A DNA stretch of 64,000 nt. Source: Streptomyces sp. AC555_RSS877. Lineage in GTDB: Bacteria; Actinomycetota; Actinomycetes; Streptomycetales; Streptomycetaceae. The stretch covers positions 62,001 through 126,000 of the forward strand of contig NZ_JAGMUK010000183.1 in assembly GCF_019049245.1 (NCBI RefSeq). Reading direction: 5' to 3'. Positions 1-8,695 of the stretch are shown piece after piece. Position 1 is the first letter of the stretch, and every line of letters begins with the position of its first letter. Position numbers and translations under genes: made by a program. Below the pieces are notes generated by a model, which was not told where the DNA came from, ran no database searches, and saw nothing but the letters and a program-made list of their open reading frames with translations.

Positions 1-485
1 TCGCTGTCGGCGACGGTGTTGGCGTCCCCGAGCCGCAGTGCGGCCACCGCGCGGTCGGTGCGTTCCGCGAGCTTCTTCAGGTCGCCGTTCTGCCCGGCCG
101 ACGGGTCGGTCGCGTAGCGGACGGCGGCCGCCCGTTCGGCCTGGAGCGCGGTCACGGCCACGGCGACGGGGGCCCGGATTCCGGCGTCCACGCGCTGCAA
201 CTGCCGCAGGCGGGCGACGTCCTGGGCGGTGGTGACGGTGGCGTACGCCCACAGGGCGAGCAGGGAGACCACCGGCACCATGAGCAGGCAGACGATCTTC
301 GCGCGGACGGTCCGCGGGCGCATCATCCGGCGTCCCGCGCGCGGGGGCGCGTCCTCCGGTATCGCGCCCGCGGATTCGTCCGGGCCTTCGTCGGCCGGCG
401 GTCCGGCATGCGCGCGGCGGCCGCGCGCGGGGGTGTGGAGCGGCGTCTCGGCGCCGGCTGTGGGGGTCCTACGCGGTGTACGCAT
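1..485 (-). CDS. Sensor histidine kinase with nitrate/nitrite-sensing (NIT) domain, N-terminal part
   Basis: Only the first ~161 codons are inside the window; the 3' end lies off the left edge. The ATG at 485 follows a GAGGAGG ribosome site. About 55 basic, Pro/Ala-rich cytoplasmic residues come first, then one membrane segment (KIVCLLMVPVVSLLALWAY, ~res 63-82), then a helical extracytoplasmic region (AQDVARLRQLQRVDAG, ALQAERAAAVRYA) typical of the NIT domain of Streptomyces sensor kinases. In this genus such kinases often lead conservon operons (kinase, roadblock protein, DUF742 protein, small GTPase); whether those genes follow cannot be seen. It lies 61 bp behind the MHYT gene in the same orientation, so the two may be cotranscribed. 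The kinase core is not visible, so its activity is inferred from the family. Confidence 0.72.
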   Translation of the reverse strand, partial: MRTPRRTPTAGAETPLHTPARGRRAHAGPPADEGPDESAGAIPEDAPPRAGRRMMRPRTVRAKIVCLLMVPVVSLLALWAYATVTTAQDVARLRQLQRVDAGIRAPVAVAVTALQAERAAAVRYATDPSAGQNGDLKKLAERTDRAVAALRLGDANTVADS

Positions 486-546
486 GGCCTCCTCGCTCGG
501 GAGTGGTTCGGGAGGTGCCGTCCGGGCAGTGCGGGGTCCGGGGCCG

Positions 547-1320
547 CTAGTGGGCCGCGCCCTCGATCGGCCGCTGGGCGGAGGCGGTGGCCCGGCGCTC
601 CCCCGAGGTCGGCGACAGCGCGACGAAGGCCGAGGTCAGGAAGAGGTAGGACCCGAGGCCCACGGCGAGGGGGAAGATGAACTGCATCGCCGTGGCCCCG
701 GGCAGGGCCGCCCCGGAGGGCTCGACGCGCACACTCACCGCGAACATCCCGGTGTAGTGCATGCTGCTCACGGCCGCCCCCATGATGAGCGAGGCGAGGG
801 TGACGGCGACGGGCGACTTGATGTTGAGGGCCGCCCACAGGGCCGCTGTCGCCGCGACGACGGCGATCAGGACGGAGAGTCCGACGAGCACCGGATCGTA
901 GGTGACGGCGCCGTGAAGCCGTACCGCGGCCATGCCCAGGTAGTGCATGCTCGCGACGCCGAGCCCGGTGGTGAGTCCGCCGAGGAAGAGCGCGCGGGTG
1001 CGGTCACGGCTGTAGCCGACGGCGAAGACGCCGGCACAGACGACGATCATGGCGACGAGGAGGCTCGCGATCGTGAGCGGCACGTCGTAGCGGATGTCGG
1101 TGCCGCCGGCGCTGAAGCCGAGCATGGCCACGAAGTGCATGGTCCAGATGCCGGTGCCGATCGCGGAGGCCGCGGTGACGAGCCAGTTGCGGCGCGAGCG
1201 CCCGGTGGCGCCGAGCGCGCGGACGGTGCAGCGCAGCCCGAGTGCGGCGCCTATGCAGGCCATCGCGTACGACAGCGCGGGGGTCAGCCACCCCAGGGCG
1301 GCGTGGTCCAGGTGTCCCAT
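547..1320 (-). CDS. MHYT-domain integral membrane sensor
   Basis: 257 residues, almost entirely hydrophobic, with about seven predicted membrane spans. Three copies of the family signature are visible: MHFVAM (~res 61), MHYLGM (~res 125) and MHYTGM (~res 187). The His/Met pairs of MHYT domains are thought to bind copper near the outer membrane face and to sense a diatomic gas such as O2, CO or NO. In most MHYT proteins the module is joined to a GGDEF, EAL or kinase output. Here it stands alone with a short polar tail, so output may go through the NIT-type kinase encoded 61 bp downstream. The ATG at 1320 lies shortly before the divergently transcribed methyltransferase gene. The assignment to the family is firm; the ligand is unknown. 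Confidence 0.88.
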   Translation of the reverse strand: MGHLDHAALGWLTPALSYAMACIGAALGLRCTVRALGATGRSRRNWLVTAASAIGTGIWTMHFVAMLGFSAGGTDIRYDVPLTIASLLVAMIVVCAGVFAVGYSRDRTRALFLGGLTTGLGVASMHYLGMAAVRLHGAVTYDPVLVGLSVLIAVVAATAALWAALNIKSPVAVTLASLIMGAAVSSMHYTGMFAVSVRVEPSGAALPGATAMQFIFPLAVGLGSYLFLTSAFVALSPTSGERRATASAQRPIEGAAH

Positions 1321-1463
1321 GGCTCCGGGACGCTAGTCCGGGCAGGGGCGCACAAAGAGGGCGCATTTCGAAAGGTGTTGCAATCTGGCGCAGAGGTGTA
1401 CCTGAACGATCGCGTGGCGCTCGAACGTGTGCGCCCGGGCGCCATCCGTGTCGGTGAGGGATC

Positions 1464-2072
1464 ATGCGGAACATGAGCGACCACCACACACACGTCCAGG
1501 AGTTCTTCGCCGCGCGTGCCGCCGACTGGGACAGCCGGTTCCCCGACGACGGTCCGGTCTACGCCGCCGCGGTCGCCGACCTGGGACTGCGCGAGGGCGA
1601 TCGCGTGCTCGACGCGGGCTGCGGCACGGGACGGGCCCTGACGTCGCTGCGCGCGGCCGTGGGGGCTTCGGGAGTGGTCGTCGGGGCCGATCTGACCCCT
1701 GACATGCTGCAGGCCGCCGTACGGGCCGGACGGGACCGGGACGGGCGGTTGCTGCTCGCCGACGTGACCGCGCTGCCGCTGCGTTCGCGGTCACTGGACG
1801 CGGTGTTCGGAGCGGGCCTCATCTCGCACCTGCCCGATCCCGCCGAGAACCTGCGGGAGTTGGCGCGCGTGGTGCGCCCCGGCGGCACGCTGGCCCTGTT
1901 CCACCCCATCGGCAGGGCGGCGCTCGCCGCACGCCAGGGCCGGCGGATCACCCCGGACGATCTGCGTGCGGAGCCTGTCCTCCGTCCTCTGCTGGCCGGT
2001 TCCGGGTGGCGCCTGACCTCGTACGTCGACCGGGACGACCGGTTCCTGGCTCTGGCCGTCCGCGAGGGCTGA
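1464..2072 (+). CDS. Class I SAM-dependent methyltransferase
   Basis: 202 residues from ATG 1464; a second ATG at 1473 (MSDHHTH) is an equally good start. The fold is a Methyltransf_11/25-type Rossmann domain. Motif I (VLDAGCGTGRAL, ~res 47-58) binds S-adenosylmethionine, an acidic residue ends strand 2 (GADLTPDM), and the motif III region reads LRELARVVRPGGTLALFHP. The substrate cannot be deduced from sequence. Its 5' end is divergent from the MHYT gene with only ~140 bp between them, which probably holds both promoters. It converges on the decayed hydrolase downstream. Length is normal for small stand-alone methyltransferases and all core motifs look intact. Confidence 0.85.
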   Translation: MRNMSDHHTHVQEFFAARAADWDSRFPDDGPVYAAAVADLGLREGDRVLDAGCGTGRALTSLRAAVGASGVVVGADLTPDMLQAAVRAGRDRDGRLLLADVTALPLRSRSLDAVFGAGLISHLPDPAENLRELARVVRPGGTLALFHPIGRAALAARQGRRITPDDLRAEPVLRPLLAGSGWRLTSYVDRDDRFLALAVREG

Positions 2073-2095
2073 CGCCGCCCGCCCGAACCGACGCC

Positions 2096-2560
2096 TCAGC
2101 CCTGTCCGGCGATCACCGCCACGAAGGCGTCGGGGTTGTCGAACATGACGTTGTGACCGGCGCCGGGCACGGTCACCACGCGTACACCCGCGGCCTCCAG
2201 GTCCTTCCTTCCGTCGAGGCCACCGCTGCACTCGCCCTGCAGGTAGGCCCGGTCGACCGACAGCGTTTCCAGGATCGTGCGCATGACGGGGTCCGATCCG
2301 CGCCCTCTTCAGCACGCGCGCGTATCCGCCGTCGACGAACGCGTCCTCGTCGTAGGAGGCGATATCGCTGCTCGGGTCCGGGCCCGGGCGGCGGGGAGGC
2401 GTCGAGGTTGGCCTCCGTGAGGACGAGCCGCGAGACCAGGTCCGGCCGACGATGGGCGAGCACGGGGGCGACCGTGCCGCCCATGCTGTGCCCGATGAGC
2501 TCCGCGCCTGCCACGTCGGCCGCGTCCAGTGCCGCCGCCAGGGCGTCAGGCGTGGTTCTC
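2096..2560 (-). pseudogene. Decayed alpha/beta hydrolase
   Basis: Recognisable hydrolase pieces are scattered over three frames. The nucleophile elbow GHSMGG followed by APVLAHRRPDLVSRLVLTEANLD is in one frame. A middle stretch, SSDIASYDEDAFVDGGYARVL, is in a second. The C-terminal part with the catalytic-His region (VRVVTVPGAGHNVMFDNPDAF) is in a third. The frame changes fall near 2380 and near 2310. The N-terminal third, with the oxyanion-loop strand, is missing upstream of about 2560. Two shifts plus a missing head make a functional product unlikely, although the Ser and His motifs themselves are undamaged, so decay looks fairly recent. A sequencing error could mimic one of the shifts but not the missing head. 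Confidence 0.75.
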
Positions 2561-2622
2561 CAGCCCCTTGCCGTCGAACTCGGCCTGCCTCATGCTGCCC
2601 CTCTCGCCCACGACATCGGGGC

Positions 2623-3528
2623 TCACTCGCCGGAGATGATCGCTGACGGGCCGGTGCGGCGTACCGGGCAGCCCTGCACTCCCGGAACCGGGCGGGTGCC
2701 CAGGTCCTCCAGTCGGTAGCCGTCCGGGTAGCCCTTGATCTCCCAGTTGTGGCGCGCGTGGTGTGGTGAGCGCCGCGGCGGCAGCAGCCGGACGGCTCTG
2801 CCGCGAAGCCGGACCGCGCGGCGGACGCCCGCGCGGGTGGCGGCGCTGGGAGGCGGGTAGCGGAAGGCCTTCAGGAGCGAGTCGTCGAGCAGGGCGAGCG
2901 TCGTGGTGCGCAGGAGCGGCGCGAGGGGGCGCGGGTACCAGGAGGCCATCAGGTCGAGTGTGGCGTCGGAGACCCGTCGTGCCTGCGGGTCCCAGGCGAA
3001 GTGGGCCTCTTCGTAGGCGTCGAGGCATGCCTCGAACTCCTCGTAGGTCTCCGGTACGTCCTTGATGCCCATGTGCCGTCCCAGTGTGCGGTGGTGGACG
3101 GTGGAGGCGACGATCTCGTGACGCGACAGCCGACGCCAGCCATAGGCTTCGATCCAGCGCTTGGGCATCACGACGAACGTGCAGAGCACGTACCGCATGT
3201 CGTCGTTGCCGATGTCGTAGCTGCGGTGCATCTGGTTGATGCGACGGATAGCCGTCCGGCCCTGCTCGCTGACGAAACCGTGCTCGACCACGGCGTCGAG
3301 AAGCAGCGAGGTGTCGTCGTACCGCTTCTGTGTCCGGTCCGTGAGCTCCGCCGTCTCCGCGAGCAGTCGCCCTATGCTCGGCACGGCGTACGTGCGGTAC
3401 AGGGCCAGTTCCAGGGCGCGGGTGAAGTCCCAGGGAAACTCGTACGCCACGGAGAGCCGGTAGACCTCGGTGGCGTCCTTCTCCGGGTCCATCGTCCGAA
3501 TCTGCGCGAGCCGCTCGAAGCGCTTCAC
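2623..3528 (-). CDS. DUF2236 / MpaB-family oxygenase-like protein
   Basis: 301 residues from a GTG at 3528, chosen because it gives the usual family start (VKRFERLAQIRTMDPEKD) and follows a GGGGG ribosome site. Family features seen: DATEVYRLSVAYEFPWDFTR, the RTYAVPSIGRLLAET helix, RRINQMHRSYDIGNDDMRYVL and the basic WIEAYGWRRLSRHE motif. The family includes latex-clearing rubber oxygenase and the MpaB oxygenase. The Arg plus conserved His pattern is thought to hold b-type haem, but substrates of the Streptomyces members are mostly unknown. The last ~40 residues are low-complexity and basic, then end at NWEIKGYPDGYRLEDLG. The gene lies head-to-head with the small gene beginning at 3628. Confidence 0.75.
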   Translation of the reverse strand: MKRFERLAQIRTMDPEKDATEVYRLSVAYEFPWDFTRALELALYRTYAVPSIGRLLAETAELTDRTQKRYDDTSLLLDAVVEHGFVSEQGRTAIRRINQMHRSYDIGNDDMRYVLCTFVVMPKRWIEAYGWRRLSRHEIVASTVHHRTLGRHMGIKDVPETYEEFEACLDAYEEAHFAWDPQARRVSDATLDLMASWYPRPLAPLLRTTTLALLDDSLLKAFRYPPPSAATRAGVRRAVRLRGRAVRLLPPRRSPHHARHNWEIKGYPDGYRLEDLGTRPVPGVQGCPVRRTGPSAIISGE

Positions 3529-3627
3529 CGCGCCGTCCCCCTTCTGTCGCCGAAGCTCCAACTCTACGTTGGGTAGCGGAAGATGAACGGTCAGCCATGG
3601 CAACCACACAGGGGGAAGGTGGTCAGC

Positions 3628-3924
3628 ATGTTCGACAGGATCCGCAAGTCCGGTGCCAGATTCGTCCATGCCCTGCGCGCCGAGACGGACACCGGCCGGG
3701 ACACCCGCTCGCACAACCTGTTCGAAGCCGCCGCCGCGTATGTGTCGGCCTGCGCGGAGGACGACCAGGAGCGGATCGACGAGACCGCCGGCTGGGTGTC
3801 GCCGGAGGCGCTGTCCTTCGGGGTGAACGAGTTGGCATGCCGGGCCGTCATCGCGCTCGCCCGGGAGCGCGACGAGTCGCCGCGGACGGTGGCGCGCGCA
3901 CTTCTGGGGCTTCCGGTGGCCTGA
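3628..3924 (+). CDS. Small conserved hypothetical protein
   Basis: 98 residues from ATG 3628 (MFDRIRKSGARFVHALRAETDTGRD). This start has a clear GGGGGAAGG site 8 nt upstream; an in-frame ATG at 3583 would add 15 unconvincing residues and has no such site. The protein is soluble and helical, with two Ala-rich helices (HNLFEAAAAYVSACA and ELACRAVIALARE) and no signal peptide or known catalytic motif. Codon use matches neighbouring genes. It is divergent from the DUF2236 gene with ~100 bp between starts. No function can be proposed. Confidence 0.7.
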   Translation: MFDRIRKSGARFVHALRAETDTGRDTRSHNLFEAAAAYVSACAEDDQERIDETAGWVSPEALSFGVNELACRAVIALARERDESPRTVARALLGLPVA

Positions 3925-4057
3925 CGCGCGTGCCTTGGCGGTCGTTTCGCCCCGTCCGGCCGGAAAACTGCAGCTCCGGTGTGCCGGGGAGTCGTGACAA
4001 GCGCCTTCCGGGCGCACTAGGGTGCGCGCCGTTGGACGAACCGATGGGGAGGCTGGG

Positions 4058-4939
4058 ATGGCCGGGACGGACGAGGACGCCGTCGCCGCCGCGGACGACG
4101 CGCTCTATGTGCTGACGGCGGTGCTGCTGACGCCGGCGAAGTTCCCGAGCGTGCTGGGCGACGACTATCCGGAGGCCTGCGCGACGCTCGGTCTCGCGCC
4201 GCTGGCCGACGGGTACGGCCTGGTGCTCGGCCAGGACGGCGAGGGCGCCCGGTGGACGGTCGTCGTCGACGACGTGTCGCTGGTCGCCGTCGCCATCGCG
4301 TCCTGGGACTGCGGCATGGAGCACGATCTGTCGCCCGACGAACGCACGGTCGTCGCCGCCCTGCCGGGCTGGCCGCTCGCGGTCGCCGTCGCGGCACCGG
4401 GCGTGCCGGCGCCGCACGACCCCGACCCCGACGTCGCGGAGGGCCCGTCGCTGACGCCTCCGGACACCACCGTCTGGGGGTCGGCCCAGCGGCGACTGGG
4501 CGCCGACGAGATCGCCCTCCAGTGGGCGGTCTGGCGTGAGCAGATCGACGACGCGGCCTTCCAGAACCGCGGCGACGACCTCGGCGACGGGAACTCCGGC
4601 ACCGCGGACGACGACGAGCCGTCCGAGAGCACCGGTGGCGCCCGGGAAGCCGGGAAGGACGGACGCGCGGGGCACGGCGGCATCCGGCGTGTCCTCGCGG
4701 AGGCCCGCGCCTACGTGGACGCGCCTCCTCCCCTCGGTCGCGTCCGGTCTTCCTTCGCTCCCGGGGACGCGCGGACGCTGCGTGCCGACGGTCCCGGCTG
4801 GTCACTCGTGGCCAGGACCGACGACATCGCGTTCGTCCTGCTCGACGACGAGCCCGGCGAGGTCCTGCCGGTGGGCCGGGGCCCAGAGCTGCCGGGTCTC
4901 CTGGAGGCGCTCGACAAGATGGCCGTACGCCCGCTCTGA
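4058..4939 (+). CDS. Hypothetical acidic protein
   Basis: 293 residues from ATG 4058, preceded by GGGGAGGCTGGG. The N-terminal ~150 residues form an alternating beta/alpha region (WTVVVDDVSLVAVAIASWDCGMEH). A disordered Asp/Ser/Gly-rich linker follows (~res 165-200). A C-terminal beta-rich segment (ARTDDIAFVLLDDEPGEVLPVG) looks like a second, related fold, so an internal duplication joined by a linker is possible. No signal peptide, membrane span or enzyme motif was found. Composition and length resemble actinobacterial proteins that accompany secretion or immunity systems, but no such neighbours are present, so I assign no role. Confidence 0.72.
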   Translation: MAGTDEDAVAAADDALYVLTAVLLTPAKFPSVLGDDYPEACATLGLAPLADGYGLVLGQDGEGARWTVVVDDVSLVAVAIASWDCGMEHDLSPDERTVVAALPGWPLAVAVAAPGVPAPHDPDPDVAEGPSLTPPDTTVWGSAQRRLGADEIALQWAVWREQIDDAAFQNRGDDLGDGNSGTADDDEPSESTGGAREAGKDGRAGHGGIRRVLAEARAYVDAPPPLGRVRSSFAPGDARTLRADGPGWSLVARTDDIAFVLLDDEPGEVLPVGRGPELPGLLEALDKMAVRPL

Positions 4940-5093
4940 GCCGGGCCGGGCGGCGTCGGGTTCGCGGCTGATCTCCTGAGCGCCGTGGGGCGTCCGCCCG
5001 CCCGCGGACCATGCCGGTCGGCAGGTCCGCGAGCGGCTCCATGGTGGAATCCGGCGCACTGGTCGGCTCGGCCCGAGCCGACGCGGTGGTGCG

Positions 5094-5276
5094 TCAGCGG
5101 CCCAGCTCCTTTCGCGAGACGCGGCGCAGCCTGCGCCGCTGTGAGGGGTCCAGCGTGAGGTACGCGGCCGCAGGGACTCCCAGGACGATCAGGAGCGCGG
5201 CCCACCAGGGCAGCCAGATCAGCAGGATGAGCCCGACCGCCACACCTCCTGCGGCGATCTTCGCCTTCTTCGACAT
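5094..5276 (-). CDS. Small two-span membrane protein
   Basis: 60 residues: a basic start (MSKKAKIAAGG), two closely spaced hydrophobic segments (VAVGLILLIWLPWWAALLIV and LGVPAAAYLTL), and a strongly basic tail (RRRLRRVSRKELGR). A GGAGGCG ribosome site lies just upstream of ATG 5276. It is monocistronic, with no close partner on the same strand. Small membrane proteins of this shape are common in Streptomyces and are usually uncharacterised. Coding is supported by the start, the composition and a plausible topology. Confidence 0.62.
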   Translation of the reverse strand: MSKKAKIAAGGVAVGLILLIWLPWWAALLIVLGVPAAAYLTLDPSQRRRLRRVSRKELGR

Positions 5277-5392
5277 GTGCGTCGCCTCCTCCGCGGCCAG
5301 TGCCGCTCTCTGTCCAGAAAAACGGGTCCGCGCCTCTCGCGGTTCCGAACCGCGACCCTGAGACGCCCCTGAGACATCCCCGACGCGCGCCC

Positions 5393-5665
5393 CTACTCCC
5401 TCCGCAGGAGGTCGCCCGCCTGGTGCATGTGCTGCAGAGCCTGTCGGTAGGAGTCGACGAGCCCGTCTCCGCGTAAGGGATATCCAACTCCCGGCAGTGT
5501 GCGCGCACCAGTGGCCGGACGAGCCGCAGATGGGGGCGGGGCATGCTGGGAAGGAGGTGGCGCTCGATCTGGTGGTCGAGGCCGCCGAGAACCCAGTCGG
5601 TCACCGCACAGCCGCGAATGTTGCGCGAGGTGAGAACCTGCCGGCGCAGATGGCCCAACGGTTCG
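5393..5665 (-). pseudogene. C-terminal remnant of a fatty acid desaturase
   Basis: The minus strand encodes LRRQVLTSRNIRG, then LGGLDHQIERHLLPSMPR and LVRAHCRELDIPYAETG. After a one-base frame change near 5456 it continues VDSYRQALQHMHQAGDLLRRE to a stop. This order matches the last quarter of membrane acyl-lipid (Delta6/Delta9-like) desaturases. The third histidine box, normally QIEHH, reads QIERH, so one iron ligand is lost. Everything N-terminal of LRRQVL is absent. Truncation, frameshift and the damaged metal box together make this a dead gene. Confidence 0.78.
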
Positions 5666-5833
5666 CCGCTGCAACCCCCGTGTGCGGCCGGGGCAGCACC
5701 GCTCGGAGAGCGGGCTGACGACACCCCCACAAAGAGTGGCACAGGTCACTTTCCTGCCTTGCCAGGTGGGGCGCGGCAGTGCTGTACCCTCGGCGGCCGA
5801 CCTGGTAGTCAAATTTGAGGAATCGGCATCTCT

Positions 5834-8695
5834 GTGCAGATGATTTCCCCGGCACCATCGACCCAGATTCCCGAACTGGCTCGCTGTTGCGCCCTGTTCG
5901 TGCCCGGCGATCCGGCTCGCACCGGCCGTGTCGCCTTCTGGCGGCCCGACGGCGATGCCCCTCCCGCCCTGGCGGCGGGGACCGTCGAAGACCTCGCCGT
6001 CGCCCTGCCCGGCGACGACGGTGTCGAACTGGTGACCGTGCCGGCCCTCCTGCTGCCGGTGCGCGACGCGCTGCCGGCCCTCACGCGCGCGCGTGCCTGC
6101 GAACACGCACACCGCGCGTCCGCGTTCTGGGGCGCGGCCGCCGTGCTGGCCCTGCACCTCACGGCACGCGGCCTGCTGTTGCCCGGCCTCTCCCCGAGCG
6201 ACCACGACGCCTGGCGCACAGGCCCTCTGAGGACGGCGGACGTGGAACACATCCGCCGGCTCGCCGCCGCGATGCCGCCCGAGGCGCACGCCGTGCCCCT
6301 GGACGGCGTCCGGCCCCTGCGCCTGCCCGACCCGGAGCGGCTGTTGCGCGCCTTCCTGGACGCGGTCGCCGACACGCTGCCCCGCTCTCCCGCGGCCCCC
6401 CTGGCGACCGGCGGGACCGCCTACGCGGCGCCGGAACCGCAGCACCTGCCCGAGCAGCGCCCGTGGGCCGCCGACGTCGCCGCGGGCCACGACGCGGGCG
6501 TACGGCTCTCGCTGCGGATCGAGGCACCCGGTCTGACCGAGGCTCGGGACGACACGGTGCTGCCGTTCCGGGCCGTGCTGCAGGTGCACAGCGTGAGCGA
6601 CCCGACGCTCGTCGCGGACGCCGTCGAGGTGTGGACGGGTTCCGGCACGGCGGGCGAGGTGTTCGGCGCGGGTGAGCGGATGGACGCCCTGCTCGCGCTC
6701 CGCCGCGCCGCCCGGGCCTGGCCGCCGCTCGCGCCGCTGCTCTCGGCGTCCGTGCCCGACGCCCTCGAACTCGCCGACGAGGAGGTCACCGAACTCCTCG
6801 GGGAGGGGGCCCGCAGCCTCCTCGGCGCCGGAGTCGAGGTGCACTGGCCGAAGGGACTGGCCCGCGGGTTCACCGCCAGCGCGGTGGTCGGTCCGCCGGA
6901 CGAGAAGACGGGGCCCTTCAAGGTCTCGGCGGCCACTCCGTCGTTCCTGTCCGCCGACGCGCTGCTCGCCTTCGACTGGCGGTTCGCGCTGGGCGGCCGG
7001 CGGCTCACCCGGGAAGAACTCGACCGGCTCGCCGAGGCCGACCGGCCCGTCGTGCGCCTGCACGACCAGTGGGTCCTGGTCGACCCCGAGGAAGTGCGCC
7101 GCGCCCGCGCCCGGCAGGACCGCAAGGTGACGCCCATCGACGCCCTGAGCGCCGCTCTGACGGGCTCCACGGAGGTGGACGGCCGCAGGGTCGACGTCCA
7201 TCCCACGGGCTGGCTGGCGGCTCTTCGGGAGCGCCTCGCGGACCCCGAGGCGCAGGAGCCCGTCGCACAGCCCGCCGCGCTCGCCGCCACGCTGCGGGAC
7301 TACCAGCGGCGGGGCCTGAGCTGGCTGGCCCGGACGACGTCGCTGGGGCTGGGCTGCTGTCTCGCCGACGACATGGGACTCGGCAAGACCATCACCCTGA
7401 TCGCGTTGCATCTGCACCGGCAGATGGACGCCGAGTCCGCCGGTCCCACGCTCGTCGTGTGCCCGACGTCCCTGATGGGCAACTGGCAGCGCGAGATCGA
7501 GAGGTTCGCGCCCGGCACCCCCGTGCGCCGATTCCACGGGGCGCGCCGCAGCCTGGACGACCTGGCCGACGGGGAGTTCGTCCTCACCACGTACGGCACG
7601 ATGCGCCTGGACGCCCGCCGGCTCGGCGAGGTGCCGTGGGGCATGGTCGTGGCGGACGAGGCCCAACATGTGAAGAACCCGTTCTCGGCGACCGCCAGGC
7701 AGCTGCGCTCGATCGGCGCACGCGCACGCGTGGCGCTCACCGGCACGCCGGTGGAGAACAACCTGTCGGAGCTGTGGGCGATCCTCGACTGGACGACTCC
7801 GGGTCTGCTGGGCCGGCTCGGCAGCTTCCGCACGCGGTACGCGCAGCCCGTCGAGGGCCGTCAGGACCCGGCAGCCGCGGAGCGGCTCGCCCGGCTCGTA
7901 CGGCCCTTCCTGCTGCGTCGCCGCAAGTCCGATCCGGGAATCGCCCCGGAACTGCCGCCGAAGACCGAGACCGACCGTGCCGTGTCACTCACACCGGAAC
8001 AGGCAGGCCTGTACGAGGCGGTGGTGCGCGAGACCCTCGCTGAGATCGCCGGCGCCGACGACATGGCCCGGCGCGGGCTGATCGTGAAGCTGCTGACGAG
8101 CCTGAAGCAGATCTGCAACCACCCGGCGCAGTTCCTCAAGGAGGAGAGGCCGACGATCGCCGGACGCTCCGGGAAGCTGGAGCTGCTGGACGAACTCCTG
8201 GACACCATCCTCTCCGAGGGGGCGAGCGTCCTCGTCTTCACGCAGTACGTGCAGATGGCCCGGATCGTCGAGCGACACCTGGCGGCCCGCGGCACGCCCT
8301 CGCAGTTCCTGCACGGCGGGACGCCCGTTCCCCGGCGGGAGGCGATGGTGCGGCGCTTCCAGGACGGTGAGGTCCCCGTCTTCCTGCTGTCGTTGAAGGC
8401 CGCGGGCACGGGCCTGAACCTCACCCGGGCCGAGCACGTCGTGCACTACGACCGCTGGTGGAACCCCGCGGTCGAGGCGCAGGCCACCGACCGCGCGTAC
8501 CGCATCGGCCAGACCCGGCCCGTGCAGGTGCACCGGCTGATCACCGAGGGGACCATCGAGGACCGCATCGCCGACATGCTCGACCGGAAGCGGCAGTTGG
8601 CCGACGCCGTGCTCGGCGCGGGTGAGGCGGCACTCACGGAACTGACGGACAAGGAGCTGGCCGAGCTGGTCGAACTGCGAGGGGGCGCACGATGA
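5834..8695 (+). CDS. SNF2-family DEAD/DEAH-box helicase
   Basis: 953 residues from GTG 5834; the ATG at 5840 is an alternative. The N-terminal ~450 residues are the SNF2-associated bacterial domain. The motor follows: motif I DDMGLGKT (~res 510), motif Ia VVCPTSLMGNWQREI, motif II VVADEAQHVKNP (DEAQ variant, ~res 608), motif III ALTGTPVENNLSELW, then the second lobe with LVFTQYVQMARIVERHL, SLKAAGTGLNLT and the arginine-finger region ATDRAYRIGQTRPVQVHRL. These are ATP-driven DNA translocases; the bacterial members are linked to repair or transcription recycling but are poorly defined. The stop overlaps the start of the SWIM gene by 4 bp (ATGA), so the two are translated together. Confidence 0.95.
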   Translation: MQMISPAPSTQIPELARCCALFVPGDPARTGRVAFWRPDGDAPPALAAGTVEDLAVALPGDDGVELVTVPALLLPVRDALPALTRARACEHAHRASAFWGAAAVLALHLTARGLLLPGLSPSDHDAWRTGPLRTADVEHIRRLAAAMPPEAHAVPLDGVRPLRLPDPERLLRAFLDAVADTLPRSPAAPLATGGTAYAAPEPQHLPEQRPWAADVAAGHDAGVRLSLRIEAPGLTEARDDTVLPFRAVLQVHSVSDPTLVADAVEVWTGSGTAGEVFGAGERMDALLALRRAARAWPPLAPLLSASVPDALELADEEVTELLGEGARSLLGAGVEVHWPKGLARGFTASAVVGPPDEKTGPFKVSAATPSFLSADALLAFDWRFALGGRRLTREELDRLAEADRPVVRLHDQWVLVDPEEVRRARARQDRKVTPIDALSAALTGSTEVDGRRVDVHPTGWLAALRERLADPEAQEPVAQPAALAATLRDYQRRGLSWLARTTSLGLGCCLADDMGLGKTITLIALHLHRQMDAESAGPTLVVCPTSLMGNWQREIERFAPGTPVRRFHGARRSLDDLADGEFVLTTYGTMRLDARRLGEVPWGMVVADEAQHVKNPFSATARQLRSIGARARVALTGTPVENNLSELWAILDWTTPGLLGRLGSFRTRYAQPVEGRQDPAAAERLARLVRPFLLRRRKSDPGIAPELPPKTETDRAVSLTPEQAGLYEAVVRETLAEIAGADDMARRGLIVKLLTSLKQICNHPAQFLKEERPTIAGRSGKLELLDELLDTILSEGASVLVFTQYVQMARIVERHLAARGTPSQFLHGGTPVPRREAMVRRFQDGEVPVFLLSLKAAGTGLNLTRAEHVVHYDRWWNPAVEAQATDRAYRIGQTRPVQVHRLITEGTIEDRIADMLDRKRQLADAVLGAGEAALTELTDKELAELVELRGGAR

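Noticed and set aside
5393..7669. 758-codon open frame on the minus strand opposite the SNF2 helicase
   Set aside because: High GC makes antisense frames stay open. Only its extreme C-terminus matches a family (desaturase remnant); the rest is Arg/Gly-rich noise opposite a clear helicase.
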